Part shown: positions 24,945 to 33,863 of the stretch, piece after piece
How positions within the stretch are numbered: the first letter of the stretch is position 1
How the letters are laid out: every line of letters starts with the position of its first letter
NCBI RefSeq assembly: GCF_014207435.1
Contig: NZ_JACHGH010000010.1
Span: 61,118-125,117 of the forward strand
DNA: 64,000 bases
Direction of reading: 5' to 3'
Origin: Salirhabdus euzebyi
GTDB taxonomy: Bacteria; Bacillota; Bacilli; Bacillales; Alkalibacillaceae
Notes under the pieces: generated by a model
What the model saw: the letters and a program-made list of their open reading frames with translations, nothing else
Databases searched by the model: none
Told to the model about the DNA's origin: nothing
Translations under genes and position numbers: made by a program

Positions 24945-25841
24945 ATGAATGTACTCGTAGTTGGAAGTATAAATATGGATTTTGTAATGGACGTTAAAGA
25001 AATTGTGAAACCTGGCGAAACCACATCTAGTAATAACTATGAGATGTTTTATGGTGGGAAAGGCTCTAATCAGGCCGTGAACTGCGCAAACCTAGGTGCG
25101 GATGTATCATTTATTGGGAGCCTTGGTGAAGATGATTATGGACGGAGAATAATGAATCATTTCAACAAGGTAGGAATCCAAACAGAAGGTGTTTCCGTTA
25201 GATCACAAACAGGGATTGCTGTTATACAGATTGATTCAAATGGTGAAAATGCAATTGTTTTAGTGCCTGGTGCTAACTATAGTCTTACCGAAGAAGACGT
25301 CAAAATGAATGATTATCTTTTTAGAGAGTGTGATATTGTCTTATTACAATTAGAAATACCTATTCAAGTTGTAGAAAAAGCAGTTGATTTAGCTTGTAAT
25401 TATGGGAAGAAAATTATCTTAAATCCTGCACCTGTTAAGAAATTGTCAAGCAATCTATTAAATAAAATAGACATTTTAACTCCAAATAAAATCGAACTAG
25501 AAGAATTAACCGGTATTAAGGTGAATTCCTTAGAAGATATTGTCAAAGCGGGTAGACTACTAATTAATAAGGGAGTTAATAAGATTATTACTACTCTTGG
25601 CAGTAAAGGATCCGTTTTAATAACTAAGGAGTCTTATCATGCTGTTCCGTCTGAAAAATGTTCTGTTGTGGATACAACTGGTGCAGGTGATGCTTATAAT
25701 GCTGGTTTAGCGGTTGGATTAGTTCATGGTTTAAGTGAAATAAGTGCAATGGAATTAGCCACACGTGTTTCGGCTTTTGTAGTAGGAGAGAGAGGAGCTC
25801 AACCGAAAGTGCCTTCAATTAAGTATTTTCTTTCTACATAG
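24945..25841 (+). CDS. PfkB-family carbohydrate kinase (ribokinase-like)
   Basis: The 298-residue product has both PfkB signatures: GGKGSNQAVNCANLG near residue 38, and VDTTGAGDAYNAGLAVGL near residue 242, where the Asp of GAGD is the catalytic base. The overall resemblance is to ribokinase, but no other rbs gene is near. With the aldolase/TctCBA genes upstream, phosphorylation of a sugar or a 2-keto-3-deoxy acid is possible. It starts behind a weak GAGGGTG site and is a separate unit between two terminators. Confidence 0.85.
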   Translation: MNVLVVGSINMDFVMDVKEIVKPGETTSSNNYEMFYGGKGSNQAVNCANLGADVSFIGSLGEDDYGRRIMNHFNKVGIQTEGVSVRSQTGIAVIQIDSNGENAIVLVPGANYSLTEEDVKMNDYLFRECDIVLLQLEIPIQVVEKAVDLACNYGKKIILNPAPVKKLSSNLLNKIDILTPNKIELEELTGIKVNSLEDIVKAGRLLINKGVNKIITTLGSKGSVLITKESYHAVPSEKCSVVDTTGAGDAYNAGLAVGLVHGLSEISAMELATRVSAFVVGERGAQPKVPSIKYFLST

Positions 25842-25881
25842 CTTTTCATTAATTCTTAGTAGAGGTTTTAAAATTTAGCCT

Positions 25882-25920
25882 AAATGGTAGAGTGATGTTA
25901 ATATACTCTACCATTTTTTC
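25882..25920 (+). terminator. Terminator after the PfkB kinase gene
   Basis: AAATGGTAGAGT (25882-25893) pairs with ACTCTACCATTT (25905-25916), 12 bp with a T6 tail. The rest of the 326-base gap to 26168 shows only the promoter described next. Confidence 0.85.
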
Positions 25921-26132
25921 TTAGTGTTTTCCTCTGATGGGTTTAAATACCTAATCATATCCTCAAAAATTATTTTACCTTTTACAGTATTAACATAGTT
26001 GCTTATAAAGGCTTACAACCTTTCAAAGAGAAGATTCCTTTTTGACGTTTTATTATGGTGCTTTGAAATTTGATGTTTTTATAAATATCGACCTCAAATC
26101 TTCAAAAAATTCTTAAAAGTTCAAACTATTCA

Positions 26133-26161
26133 TTGACAATTCGAACAAAAAAAGTTATCGT
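26133..26161 (+). promoter_or_regulatory. Promoter candidate reaching the start codon of the DeoR-family gene
   Basis: TTGACA (26133-26138) and a weak TATCGT (26156-26161) have a 17-bp spacer. The predicted start of transcription falls at about 26168, the A of the ATG itself. Confidence 0.45.
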
Positions 26162-26167
26162 TTAAAC

Positions 26168-26932
26168 ATGAAATATGTTAAAAACCGCCAAAAAGAGATT
26201 GTAGAATTACTTAATCAAACAGAAAAAGTGTTAATTAGTGATTTGAGTGAACAATTTAATGTGTCAGAAATGACATTAAGGAGAGACTTAGAAGCTCTTG
26301 CCCAAAAAGGAGTGATCAAACGTATTAGAGGTGGAGCGGTTAAGGTAAATCAAGGGTCTTTTGAGTTGCCGTTTGAAATCCGTTATGACAAGAATCATGA
26401 TGTAAAGGATAGAATTAGTGAAATTGCAGCTAACATGATTAAAGACGGAGAAACTGTTGTTATTGACACTGGTACAACAGCATTAGCTGTAGCCGAAAAG
26501 CTTAAGGAAAGAAATAATTTGACTATTGTAACATCCAGTTTGAGAGTCGCTTGGCTTCTAGCAGATTGCCCAAATATAAACCTAATTGTTACAGGTGGAG
26601 TTGTGAGAAATGGGGAAAGATCGCTTATTGGTGAATTAACCGAAGATGTTTATGATGTCTTCTTTCCCGATACTTTTATATGTGGTGTAGGCGGCGTGGA
26701 TATTACAAGTGGCTTTACTGATTTTAATCTTGATGATGCACGAGTGAAAAAGAAGGCCATTCAAGCATCACAGCGTACAATAGTCGTGGCAGATAACAGT
26801 AAAATTGGGAAAACTGCTTTTGCAAAGATAGCCCATTTAGAAGAAGTAGATACATTGATTACGAATAAGATAGCAAATACAGACGTAATTAATCAATTGA
26901 AGAAAAATGACTTAACTGTAGTGTTAGCGTAG
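26168..26932 (+). CDS. DeoR-family transcriptional regulator (first copy)
   Basis: The 254-residue product has the DeoR winged helix at residues 5-60 (RQKEIVELLNQ, VSEMTLRRDLEALAQKGVIKRIRGGAV). The phosphosugar-sensing DeoRC domain follows, with DTGTTALAVAEKL, the VTGGVVRNGERSLIGE block and a late VVADNSKIGKTAF. Starting exactly at the family N-terminus, the ATG has no visible ribosome binding site and lies right at the predicted transcription start, so the message may be leaderless. DeoR proteins answer to phosphorylated sugars; the target may be the next gene or the PfkB kinase. Confidence 0.9.
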   Translation: MKYVKNRQKEIVELLNQTEKVLISDLSEQFNVSEMTLRRDLEALAQKGVIKRIRGGAVKVNQGSFELPFEIRYDKNHDVKDRISEIAANMIKDGETVVIDTGTTALAVAEKLKERNNLTIVTSSLRVAWLLADCPNINLIVTGGVVRNGERSLIGELTEDVYDVFFPDTFICGVGGVDITSGFTDFNLDDARVKKKAIQASQRTIVVADNSKIGKTAFAKIAHLEEVDTLITNKIANTDVINQLKKNDLTVVLA

Positions 26933-27070
26933 ATTCGGATAGAGGCAAAATGCGTATGAACTTACATAACAGATACAAAGGCTAATACTTTTGAAAATAA
27001 GGTATCAATTTAAATATTATATAAATCTATCAACTTGGTTCAAGTGACCACAAGAAAGGAAGATTTTGTT

Positions 27071-27877
27071 ATGACATGGATGAAGGAAGTAATAGGAACA
27101 GAAAAGGCAATTATAGCAATGTGTCATTTATTGCCGTTACCAGGTGATCCATATTTTGATAAGGAAAAGGGAATGGATTACGTAGTAGAAATGGCTCGAA
27201 AGGATTTACACGCACTTCAGGATGGTGGTGTAGATGCTGTCATGTTTTCGAATGAATTTAGCTTACCGTATTTAACGGATGTTAAAACGGAAACAGTAGC
27301 AGCTATGGCACGAATCATTGGTGAGCTTATGAGTGATATAAAAATACCATTTGGTGTAAACGTATTGTGGGATGCTAAAAAATCACTAGATTTAGCTGCG
27401 GCAACAGGTGCAAGTTTTGTTCGTGAAATTTTCACGGGCGTTTATGCTAGTGATTTTGGTACGTGGGATACTAACGTAGGAGAAACGATTAGACATCAAT
27501 ATCGAATTGGTGCCGAGAATGTTAAGTTATTATTTAATATTGTTCCAGAAGCGGCAAAATACTTAGCTGATCGAGATATTGAGAGTATTGCTAAGTCAAC
27601 AGTCTTTAATAATCGTCCGGATGCCTTGTGTGTTTCAGGTCTTACTGCCGGTGCCCAAACAGATGCACAGTTACTGAAGAAAGTTAAAGAGGTAGTACCT
27701 GATACTGTTGTTCTTGCTAACACAGGAGTTAGATTATCAAACCTTGAAGAGCAACTATCTATAGCAGATGGAGCGGTGACTGGAACTACATTTAAATATG
27801 ATGGGAAATTCGAAAATCATGTTGACGTTAAAAGAGTAAAAGAATTCATGGATAAAGTAAAACAATTTCGATCATAA
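27071..27877 (+). CDS. BtpA/SgcQ-family TIM-barrel protein
   Basis: ATG 27071 (MTWMKEVIGTEKAIIAMCHLLP) follows AGAAAGGAAG; an in-frame start 36 bases earlier is poor. The 268-residue product shows the family blocks CHLLPLPGDPYFD, GGVDAVMFSNEF, FGVNVLWDAKKSLDLAAATGASFVREIFTGVYASDFG and a final VTGTTFKYDGKF. BtpA was first linked to photosystem I assembly in cyanobacteria. In heterotrophic bacteria such genes (for example sgcQ) sit in sugar catabolic loci with unproven activity. Here it follows a DeoR gene and precedes the acid-sugar cluster, so an aldolase- or epimerase-like sugar phosphate role is plausible but unproven. Confidence 0.85.
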   Translation: MTWMKEVIGTEKAIIAMCHLLPLPGDPYFDKEKGMDYVVEMARKDLHALQDGGVDAVMFSNEFSLPYLTDVKTETVAAMARIIGELMSDIKIPFGVNVLWDAKKSLDLAAATGASFVREIFTGVYASDFGTWDTNVGETIRHQYRIGAENVKLLFNIVPEAAKYLADRDIESIAKSTVFNNRPDALCVSGLTAGAQTDAQLLKKVKEVVPDTVVLANTGVRLSNLEEQLSIADGAVTGTTFKYDGKFENHVDVKRVKEFMDKVKQFRS

Positions 27878-27904
27878 ACTGAAACGATTGCAACATTTCA
27901 TTAT

Positions 27905-27943
27905 AAAACGAGAGGTGTTCCTCTGTTACACCTCTCGTTTTGA
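27905..27943 (+). terminator. Terminator after the BtpA-like gene
   Basis: A perfect 14-bp stem: AAAACGAGAGGTGT (27905-27918) with its complement (27928-27941), 9-nt loop. The remaining 380 bases up to 28322 hold the pdxA2 promoter and operator and otherwise nothing recognisable. Confidence 0.88.
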
Positions 27944-28135
27944 TAATTTTTAACACAATCACCCAGTGTTTTGTTTAATGCTAACACCGTGTACATTTCT
28001 TATAGACTCAGCCCTTAATAATTTGCATATATGTATAGATCCTTTTCTTACTTAACCCTAGTATAAATACTCATAATACCCTGTATAATAAAAGTTAGTT
28101 TAGTAGTTAAATTAATCAAAATTTTTATAATTTTG

Positions 28136-28164
28136 TTGACAATTAATTTCATTCATAACATAAT
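28136..28164 (+). promoter_or_regulatory. Promoter of the pdxA2 operon
   Basis: TTGACA (28136-28141) and CATAAT (28159-28164) with a 17-bp spacer give a start near 28171. The leader before pdxA2 would be about 150 bases. Confidence 0.7.
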
Positions 28165-28174
28165 ATAACATAAT
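28157..28174 (+). promoter_or_regulatory. Direct-repeat operator candidate (DeoR type) over the pdxA2 promoter
   Basis: AACATAAT-AT-AACATAAT is an 8-bp direct repeat with a 10-bp period covering the -10 element and transcription start. The same architecture, AACAAAAT-AT-AACAAAAT, precedes the second deoR gene at 38792. Confidence 0.65.
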
Positions 28175-28321
28175 CGCACATACAAATGTTAAAAGTTAAC
28201 AACAAGTGTAATTCACCATACAATGGATGGAGTCAATATTAATTGTTTTTAAAAAATTTAACTATTAGGGACAACTTCAAAAAGTGTACCTTAATTTACT
28301 TTATACAAAGGGAGTGTATAC

Positions 28322-29326
28322 ATGGGGAATAAAATTATAGCGATTCCAATGGGGGATCCCGCTGGAATAGGTCCAGAAATTGCTGTAAAGGCACTAAGCA
28401 AAAAGGAAATTTATGATCAATGTTCACCTTTACTTATTGGTCATAAAACGGTTATCGAAAATGCGATGAGCATTACGAAAACAAAGTTAAAGATTAATGA
28501 AATTAGTGATCCTGCTGAAGGAAAGTATGAGTGGGGTACTGTCGACATCATATCACTTGATAACCTTGATATTTCTTCACTAAAATTCGGTGAGGTTCAA
28601 GCTCAAGCTGGAAAGGCAGCTTTTGAGTATATCGAAAGTTCAATACAATTAGCATTAGATGGAAAAGTAAGCGCTATAGCAACTACACCAATTAATAAAG
28701 AATCGTTGCAGGCAGCTAATGTTCCGTATACTGGACATACCGAAATGTTGGAAGCGTTGACAAATTCACATGATCCTCTAACGATGTTTGAAGTTCGTAA
28801 TATGAGAATCTTTTTCCTTACACGTCATTTGTCTTTAAAGGATGCGATTGGCACGATCACAAAGGAACGTGTTTATGATTATTTAATCCGTTGTGATGAA
28901 ACACTGAAAAAGCTAGGTATTGAGGATCGAGTTATTGCTGTAGCAGGATTAAATCCTCACTCTGGGGAGAATGGACTTTTTGGCAGGGAAGAAGTAGATG
29001 AAATTGAGCCTGGTATTGAGGCGGCAGTCAATAGTGGAATTAAAGCATTAGGTCCAGTACCGGCAGACTCTGTATTCCATCACGCGTTAAATGGTAGATA
29101 CGCAGCTGTGTTGTCCCTTTACCATGACCAAGGACATATTGCAGCTAAAATGACAGATTTTGAACGAACTATTTCTATTACAAATGGTTTACCGTTTCTT
29201 CGTACATCTGTTGATCATGGCACAGCCTTTGATATTGCTGGTAAGGGAATTGCTAGTAGTGTAAGTATGGAAGAATGTATTAAACTAGCAGCTAAGTATT
29301 CTAAGGCTTTTTACACGGTTTCTTAA
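28322..29326 (+). CDS. pdxA2: PdxA2-like 4-phospho-tetronate dehydrogenase (PdxA family)
   Basis: The 334-residue product shows PdxA motifs: [16 protein letters not shown] at the N-terminus, and metal-binding histidines His139 (YTGHTEML), His213 (NPHSGENG) and His268 (YHDQGH), followed by [13 protein letters not shown]. Vitamin B6 synthesis is unlikely, because no pdx gene is near and many Bacillaceae use PdxST. In PdxA2 pathways the enzyme oxidises 4-phospho-D-erythronate or -threonate; the product loses CO2 to give dihydroxyacetone phosphate. DUF1537 kinases supplying such phosphates are encoded at the far end of this cluster. AAGGGAGTG lies before the ATG. Confidence 0.85.
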   Translation: MGNKIIAIPMGDPAGIGPEIAVKALSKKEIYDQCSPLLIGHKTVIENAMSITKTKLKINEISDPAEGKYEWGTVDIISLDNLDISSLKFGEVQAQAGKAAFEYIESSIQLALDGKVSAIATTPINKESLQAANVPYTGHTEMLEALTNSHDPLTMFEVRNMRIFFLTRHLSLKDAIGTITKERVYDYLIRCDETLKKLGIEDRVIAVAGLNPHSGENGLFGREEVDEIEPGIEAAVNSGIKALGPVPADSVFHHALNGRYAAVLSLYHDQGHIAAKMTDFERTISITNGLPFLRTSVDHGTAFDIAGKGIASSVSMEECIKLAAKYSKAFYTVS

Positions 29327-29513
29327 AGTAAGCGACCGTGTAAAGAATTTTTTTACCTATAAATCTCAGAAAATTCTGTTATGTGAGAGTTGTTGCTAAG
29401 TAATAGAATGGTAGATTTTTTAGTCATTATTCATCGCTAGTTTGGATGTTATTTTGATTCAACTAACAGCATTATTCACTCTTAAAATTAATTTCATTAA
29501 GGAGATGTAAAAA

Positions 29514-30311
29514 ATGGGAAGATTAGAATCAAAAATTGCAATTGTTTCAGGAGCAGGATCTGGAATTGGTAAGGCAACATCGCTTGTTTTTGCACAAGAA
29601 GGGGCACATGTGATTTGTGCTGATATTAATATGGAAGCTGCAGAGGCTGTTGTAAAAGAAATTAAAGAAAACAATGGTGAAGCAACTGCGTTATATGTAG
29701 ACGTAGCGGAGGAAAAGAGTGTTATCGAGTTTGCAGAGCAATGTAAAGAAAAGTTTGGTAGAGTAGATGTTTTATTCAATAATGCTGGTATCGACACTGC
29801 TGGTGGTAAGTTACACGAGTATAAAACAGAGTTATGGGATAAGATTATGGCCGTTGATTTAAGAGGAACATTCTTAGTAAGTAAATATATCATTCCTTTA
29901 ATGTTGGACAACGGTGGTTCTATCATCAACTGTTCTTCTGTATCTGGAATTGGAGCAGACTTCAACCGCTCTGGATATAATGCTGCAAAAGGCGGCGTAC
30001 ACAATTTAACAAAGACTATGGCTATTGATTATGCAAGAGATGGCATTCGTGTGAATCAGATTGCACCGGGAACAATTGATACCCCATTAATTGAGCAAAT
30101 TCTTGGAGTAGAAGGAGCTGAAAAGTTCAAAAAGTCCTATGAACTAGTTGATCCAATGGGTAGATTAGGTAGACCAGAAGAAGTAGGTAAAGTAGTGCTA
30201 TTCTTAGCTTCAGATGATAGCAGCTATGTAACTGGCGAATCTATTTTAATTGACGGTGGACACATGGCTTACACTTGGCCTGGAGAGCTATTATCAGACA
30301 TTAAATTATAA
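29514..30311 (+). CDS. Short-chain dehydrogenase/reductase
   Basis: A 265-residue classical SDR, with GAGSGIG (residues 12-18), NNAGID near 90, INCSSVSG with the catalytic Ser, and YNAAK with the catalytic Tyr/Lys. Its C-terminus (GGHMAYTWPG) is longer than in simple FabG proteins. It probably oxidises a hydroxyl of the imported sugar or sugar acid with NAD. It lies 187 bases after pdxA2, behind AAGGAGATG, and 26 bases before the cyclase-family gene. Confidence 0.9.
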   Translation: MGRLESKIAIVSGAGSGIGKATSLVFAQEGAHVICADINMEAAEAVVKEIKENNGEATALYVDVAEEKSVIEFAEQCKEKFGRVDVLFNNAGIDTAGGKLHEYKTELWDKIMAVDLRGTFLVSKYIIPLMLDNGGSIINCSSVSGIGADFNRSGYNAAKGGVHNLTKTMAIDYARDGIRVNQIAPGTIDTPLIEQILGVEGAEKFKKSYELVDPMGRLGRPEEVGKVVLFLASDDSSYVTGESILIDGGHMAYTWPGELLSDIKL

Positions 30312-30337
30312 TTCTTACTATTTAAAAGGGAGGAAAG

Positions 30338-31006
30338 ATGATGGTTAACATTAAAAAGATCATTGATTTATCTCAACCTTTGTATCATAACTGTCCGGGA
30401 TGGGCTACATATAAAATGACAACGGTGAATTATGAAGCAGTATATCCTGTCGACGGTTTTACTGCTGAAAGATTAGATTTAAATGTCCATACAGGAACAC
30501 ATATGGATGCACCATTCCACTTTTATCCAGACGGGAAAAAAGTAGACGAAATCCCGATTGGCCAATTTTTTGGTGAAGCTGTACCGATTAATCTATTTGG
30601 CATTGCACCAGAAGAACCAATTGGAAGAAAGCATTTAGAGCCATATGCGGATAAAGTGAAACCGGGTGACATCGTTTTACTTTGTACGGGATGGAGTGAA
30701 AAAAGAGGATATTCAAATGATTACTATTATGAGTGGCCTTTCTTATCTAGAGAGGGTGCAGAATGGTTAGTTGAAAAACAGGTTAAAGGTGTCGGTATTG
30801 ATGGATTAAGTATCGGTGGATGGGCAGAAGGAAATGGTCCCCCAGCACATGAAGTTCTGTTAAGTAATGAAGTGTGGCCTTTAGAAGAACTAAATTTAAC
30901 AGAAGAGTTGTTTACGGAAGAACGCTGGTTTTTATCTGCAGCCCCTCTTAAATTACAAGGTTTTGGCGGTGCGCCTGTACGAGCTGTTGCGATAAAGTTT
31001 GAATAA
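30338..31006 (+). CDS. Cyclase-family metal-dependent hydrolase (kynurenine formamidase-like)
   Basis: The 222-residue product has the family motif HTGTHMDAPFHF near residue 50, which binds the metal, and a C-terminal GGAPVRAVAIKF. The start is ATG 30338 or the adjacent 30341, behind GGGAGG. The family includes kynurenine formamidases, isatin hydrolases and lactone-acting enzymes. In a sugar-acid operon without tryptophan genes, hydrolysis of a lactone, or of an amide or ester conjugate of the substrate, is more fitting than kynurenine metabolism. The true substrate is unknown. Confidence 0.85.
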   Translation: MMVNIKKIIDLSQPLYHNCPGWATYKMTTVNYEAVYPVDGFTAERLDLNVHTGTHMDAPFHFYPDGKKVDEIPIGQFFGEAVPINLFGIAPEEPIGRKHLEPYADKVKPGDIVLLCTGWSEKRGYSNDYYYEWPFLSREGAEWLVEKQVKGVGIDGLSIGGWAEGNGPPAHEVLLSNEVWPLEELNLTEELFTEERWFLSAAPLKLQGFGGAPVRAVAIKFE

Positions 31007-31087
31007 AATTTTTTCTGTAAATAAATGTAACCCCTTTCATAGAGTGATAGATTTTATTCTTTCATTAAAATTTAGGAGGGACGTCAC

Positions 31088-32611
31088 ATGGCCTATGTGT
31101 TAGGTATTGATATTGGTACGTATGAATCGAAAGGGGTGCTGGTAGACCGCTCCGGTAAGATTATCGTTACGAAATCAGTTCCTCATAAAATGGAAGTTCC
31201 AAATCCAGGCTGGGCAGAGCACGATGCTGAAGGTGTTTGGTGGAACGATTTTAAAGTAATAAGTAATTACGTCGTAAATGAAGTAAAGAAAATGGGGATT
31301 TTACCAAAAGATATATTGGCTGTTGGTGTAAGTTCTATTGGTCCAGCAGTAGTCCCGATTGATAAAGACGGTAATCCGTTAAGAAAAGCAATTTTATACG
31401 GAGTAGATACACGTTCTCATGAAGAAATTAATTTACTTAATGCCGAAATGGGAGAAGAAACCATTTTTGAAATATCTGGTCAATATCTTTCCGCTCAATC
31501 ACAAGGTCCAAAAATTCTTTGGATAAAAAGAAATGAAGCGGAAGTTTATGAGAAGACCTACAAGTTCTTAAGTGGATCCGGTTATATCGTATATAAGCTA
31601 ACAAGCGAAATAATCATCGATCGATACACGGCGGCATCCTATTCGCCATTAATGAATATTCACAAATTGTCTTGGGATCAAGAAGCAGTTTCGAAAATTA
31701 CAGAGATAGAAAAGTTACCTGATTTGGTATGGAGTAATGAAATAATCGGTGAAGTAAATGAAAAAGCTGCATTGGAAACTGGTCTATTGCAAGGAACGAA
31801 AGTAATTGCTGGAACAGTAGATGCCTTGTCGGAGTCCATTAGTATTGGATCCATTAATCAGGGAGATTTAATGCTAATGTACGGAAGTTCCACTTTCTTT
31901 ATTAACGTTACGGATTCCTTCAAAAAAACGAAAAAGTTTTGGCCTAATATTCATGGGGTGGAAGGACTTTATACGGTAACTGGTGGAACAGCTACTGCTG
32001 GATCTTTAACTAGATGGTATGTAGACGAGCTCATGCTTCAATTTAAAGATAAAGAAGAATTAAAAAACGTAGAAGTCTCCGACATGTATACATATATCAC
32101 GGAGCAAGCAGAAAAGAGTCCGGTCGGATCAAATGGATTAATCACCCTTCCGTATTTTAGTGGGGAAAGAACTCCTATAAACCACGGTAATGCTAAAGGG
32201 ATGATGTTTGGCCTTACTCTTCGACACACTAGTGCTGATATATACCGATCGCTCATAGAAGGCATTGCATTTTCCATCCGACATAACATTGATGAAATGA
32301 AAAAGCTAAACACTTCTATTAATAGAATTTTAGTAGTTGGTGGCGGAGTGAAGAGTAAGCTTTGGCTACAAAGTGTAAGTGATATTTGTCAAATAAAGCA
32401 AATTGTCCCGAAAACGATCGTTGGTGCTTCTTATGGAAATGCTTTTCTTTGCGCAATGGCATTAGGATGGTATTCCAAGCTAGAAGATATTGACCAATGG
32501 GTAGAAATAGCTTACGAGGTGGAACCAAAGCAAGAAAATTACGAAATGCTAGAACGTAATTATGAAAAATATAGAAAGCTGTATGAAAACACAAAATTAT
32601 TAATGGATTAA
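31088..32611 (+). CDS. FGGY-family carbohydrate kinase (xylulokinase-like)
   Basis: The 507-residue product has the ASKHA phosphate-1 loop at the start (LGIDIGTYESKGVLVD), a GTVDALSESISIG stretch in the middle, and the FGGY C-terminal block ILVVGGGVKSKLWLQSVSDI with PYFSGERTP ahead of it. This class phosphorylates sugars or polyols such as xylulose, ribulose or glycerol. GAGGGACG lies before the ATG. It gives the cluster a third type of kinase besides the two DUF1537 proteins, hinting that the incoming compound has two parts or can follow two branches. Confidence 0.9.
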   Translation: MAYVLGIDIGTYESKGVLVDRSGKIIVTKSVPHKMEVPNPGWAEHDAEGVWWNDFKVISNYVVNEVKKMGILPKDILAVGVSSIGPAVVPIDKDGNPLRKAILYGVDTRSHEEINLLNAEMGEETIFEISGQYLSAQSQGPKILWIKRNEAEVYEKTYKFLSGSGYIVYKLTSEIIIDRYTAASYSPLMNIHKLSWDQEAVSKITEIEKLPDLVWSNEIIGEVNEKAALETGLLQGTKVIAGTVDALSESISIGSINQGDLMLMYGSSTFFINVTDSFKKTKKFWPNIHGVEGLYTVTGGTATAGSLTRWYVDELMLQFKDKEELKNVEVSDMYTYITEQAEKSPVGSNGLITLPYFSGERTPINHGNAKGMMFGLTLRHTSADIYRSLIEGIAFSIRHNIDEMKKLNTSINRILVVGGGVKSKLWLQSVSDICQIKQIVPKTIVGASYGNAFLCAMALGWYSKLEDIDQWVEIAYEVEPKQENYEMLERNYEKYRKLYENTKLLMD

Positions 32612-32657
32612 CAGTCGCAACAAGCTTATCACTTCATTCATTAGTAGGAGGAAAAAA

Positions 32658-33749
32658 GTGAGCAATATAAATAGATTAAAAGATAAACTTCAGCACCTAA
32701 CATCAATCGTTGGACTAGCTGGACATGAGGATAAGGTTATCAATTATGTCAAAAACAGCATCCCCAATCATGACGTGAAGGTTGATAACCTAGGGAACGT
32801 AACAGTAAAACTAAATACAAGTAAAGATGAGGATCCTTTGCGAGTAATGGTTTTTGCGCATATGGATGAGCTAGGTCTTATTGTTAAAAGAATAGAAGAA
32901 AATGGATTTTTGAGAGTGGAACGTTTAGGTGGAATACCGGAAAAAAGCTTAGCTGGCCAATCCCTTGTGATCGACACAGGTGAAAAGCAATGGCAAGGCA
33001 TTATTGGCACAAAATCCCATCATATTACTCCAGAAAATGAAAAATATTCAGTAAAACGTGTGAATGATATTTATGCTGATTTTGGTTTTCGTAGTAAAAA
33101 AGAAGTGATGGATGCTGGTATTAGGATTGGAACGCCGGTAGCTTATTCTAGGCAGTTTTTCAGTAATGATTCCATTGTTTTCAGTAATGCAATCGACAAT
33201 CGTGTAGGATGTTTAGCTTTACTGGAATTGATTGAACGTTTGGAAGGTCAGCATTTACCTTGCGAACTATACATCGTGTTTTCCGTGCAGGAAGAATTTA
33301 ATTTACGAGGCGTTTTGCCTGCTGTACGGGATATAAAGCCTCATGTTGGAATTACGATTGATCTTACACTGGCAACTGATACTCCTGATCTAGAAGGGGT
33401 AGCTGATATCCAATTTGGAGCAGGACCAAGCATTGCAACTTATACATTCCATGGTAGGGGAACATTGGGGGGATTAATTCCAAATCCTAAACTAGTCAAC
33501 CATGTTAGGTTAGTAGCTAGTGAAAATGAAATACCTCTCCAGGATGCTGCGTTTATCGGGATGTTAACAGATGCATCGTTTGCGCAGTTAGAAAATGATG
33601 GGATTGCTTTCGTTGATTTAGGCTATCCGGCTAGATATACACATGCACCAGTCGAATCAGTTGATTTACATGATGTAGAAAAACTAATTCAGTTAACGGA
33701 GAAGTTAGTACATTCCTTTAATAAAGGCTTTAATGTGAAACGAGGATGA
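32658..33749 (+). CDS. M42-family metallo-aminopeptidase-like protein
   Basis: Start GTG 32658 follows TAGGAGG. The 363-residue product has the complete di-metal set of M42 enzymes: AHMDELG (His68, Asp70), NAIDNRVG, the catalytic/ligand pair in VQEEFNLRG, TIDLTLATD, and the late histidine in RYTHAPVES. It should be an active dinuclear metallo-hydrolase, normally an aminopeptidase cutting N-terminal residues from peptides. Its place between a sugar kinase and a sugar ABC transporter is odd; a peptide- or amide-linked sugar-acid substrate would explain it. Paralogs of M42 are sometimes annotated as endoglucanases without proof. Confidence 0.88.
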   Translation: MSNINRLKDKLQHLTSIVGLAGHEDKVINYVKNSIPNHDVKVDNLGNVTVKLNTSKDEDPLRVMVFAHMDELGLIVKRIEENGFLRVERLGGIPEKSLAGQSLVIDTGEKQWQGIIGTKSHHITPENEKYSVKRVNDIYADFGFRSKKEVMDAGIRIGTPVAYSRQFFSNDSIVFSNAIDNRVGCLALLELIERLEGQHLPCELYIVFSVQEEFNLRGVLPAVRDIKPHVGITIDLTLATDTPDLEGVADIQFGAGPSIATYTFHGRGTLGGLIPNPKLVNHVRLVASENEIPLQDAAFIGMLTDASFAQLENDGIAFVDLGYPARYTHAPVESVDLHDVEKLIQLTEKLVHSFNKGFNVKRG

Positions 33750-33764
33750 TTTCCAAAAAGGAAA

Positions 33765-33794
33765 TTTCCATATATAAAATGTTTTATATGGAAA
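33765..33794 (+). other. Intercistronic stem-loop before the ABC binding-protein gene
   Basis: TTTCCATATA (33765-33774) and TATATGGAAA (33785-33794) form a perfect 10-bp stem with a 10-nt loop. No T-run follows, so mRNA processing or 5' protection of the binding-protein message is likelier than termination. Confidence 0.5.
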
Positions 33795-33863
33795 AGAGGT
33801 GACTAGTAACTGTCAAACATGTTTCAAAATTATTTCCAAAAAAACTCTTAAGGGGAGAAAAAA

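Noticed and set aside
27071..27877. A photosystem I assembly role for the BtpA-like protein
   Set aside because: No photosynthesis gene is present and the genome type is a heterotrophic Firmicute; the family name is historical.
27878..27895. A cre-like sequence (TGAAACGATTGCAA) after the BtpA-like gene
   Set aside because: The CG lies out of register with the cre consensus, and it sits between a stop codon and a terminator.
28322..29326. A vitamin B6 role (4-hydroxythreonine-4-phosphate dehydrogenase) for the PdxA-family gene
   Set aside because: The operon context with DUF1537 kinases and a sugar transporter fits PdxA2 catabolism, and no other pdx gene is near.
29459..30004. A 181-codon open frame on the minus strand across the SDR gene
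   Set aside because: Antisense to a well-supported SDR with all motifs; its residues give no recognisable protein.
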